Of a stretch of 14,221 bases of DNA, positions 14,006 through 14,221 are shown piece by piece (position 1 is the stretch's first letter; every line of letters begins with the position of its first letter). A program made the position numbers and the translations under genes. This DNA is from a bacterium. GTDB taxonomy: Bacteria > Vulcanimicrobiota > Vulcanimicrobiia > Vulcanimicrobiales > Vulcanimicrobiaceae. The notes beneath the pieces are model-generated. The model was not told the origin of the DNA. It made no database searches and worked only from the letters and a program-made list of their open reading frames with translations. Location: positions 1 through 14,221 of the forward strand of contig JAKBCP010000005.1 in NCBI GenBank assembly GCA_021807645.1, read 5' to 3'.

Positions 14006-14221
14006 ATGCCCCGAACCGTCGAGCCGCTACAGATCGGCTCCCATGCTATCTGGCCGCCCATCGTCCTCGCGCCCATGTCCGGGGTGACGAACAGGACGAT
14101 GCGTGCGCTCTATAAGCCGTTCGGTTTGGGGCTCACCGTGACCGAGTTCGTTTCCTCGAATGCGCTAAAATTCGGCAGCAAGCGAACGATGGAGATGATC
14201 GACCAGGCCGGTATCGAGAAA
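14006..14221 (+). CDS. dus: tRNA-dihydrouridine synthase (5' part; runs off the window)
   Basis: The first 72 codons of a Dus-family flavoenzyme, which reduces specific uridines in tRNA to dihydrouridine with FMN and NADPH. Seen: PPIVLAPMSGVTNRTMRALY, the FMN-binding start of the TIM barrel (canonical LAPMAGVTD), followed by GLTVTEFVSSNAL and a basic stretch with MEMID. The catalytic cysteine and the C-terminal helical domain lie beyond the window. The ATG at 14006 follows the strong site AGGGAG (13996-14001). The fragment resembles DusB-type enzymes, but the subfamily cannot be settled from this length. It starts 79 bp after the exporter permease and is probably a separate transcription unit. 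Confidence 0.92.
   Translation, partial: MPRTVEPLQIGSHAIWPPIVLAPMSGVTNRTMRALYKPFGLGLTVTEFVSSNALKFGSKRTMEMIDQAGIEK

Overview
The window is GC-rich, tightly packed bacterial chromosomal DNA with house-keeping content and no rRNA, tRNA, phage or plasmid genes. The gene set (Kdp potassium uptake, de novo NAD synthesis by aspartate oxidase, M24B peptidase, NCS1 permease, NatAB-like exporter, Dus) is generic. The sequence style would suit a GC-rich deep-branching soil or freshwater lineage such as Candidatus Eremiobacterota/Vulcanimicrobiota, but nothing here fixes the phylum and that placement is only a guess.

Positions 1-4826 form a rearranged Kdp/two-component locus. The end of kdpC runs rightward and shares its stop with a convergent 700-residue protein made of two tandem KdpD-USP cytoplasmic sensor modules with no membrane segments and no kinase. 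Divergent from that gene, across a 73-bp spacer, lies a membrane histidine kinase (four predicted membrane helices, GAF-like region, HisKA, HATPase) that resembles the other half of a KdpD. It is followed, with a 4-nt overlap, by a NarL/LuxR-type response regulator rather than the usual OmpR-type KdpE. The simplest reading is a KdpD split into separate genes, with the sensor half duplicated and the output changed. That the parts work together is inference from proximity.

Positions 4859-8302 are a nadA-nadB-nadC operon (1-nt and 8-nt overlaps) encoding the complete aspartate-to-nicotinate-mononucleotide route. Positions 8303-8575 are non-coding. They hold an unusual cluster: two copies of a structured palindromic repeat facing each other, with compensatory base changes in both stems and the same GCGAAGC hairpin tip. 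Each copy is preceded by tandem duplications of its own 5' half (33-bp units on the left, 20-bp units on the right).

Positions 8576-14221 hold a small DUF202 membrane protein (minus strand), a divergent Xaa-Pro aminopeptidase gene coupled to an NCS1-type permease, a two-gene NatAB-like ABC exporter starting at a TTG codon, and the first 72 codons of a tRNA-dihydrouridine synthase gene cut by the window edge.
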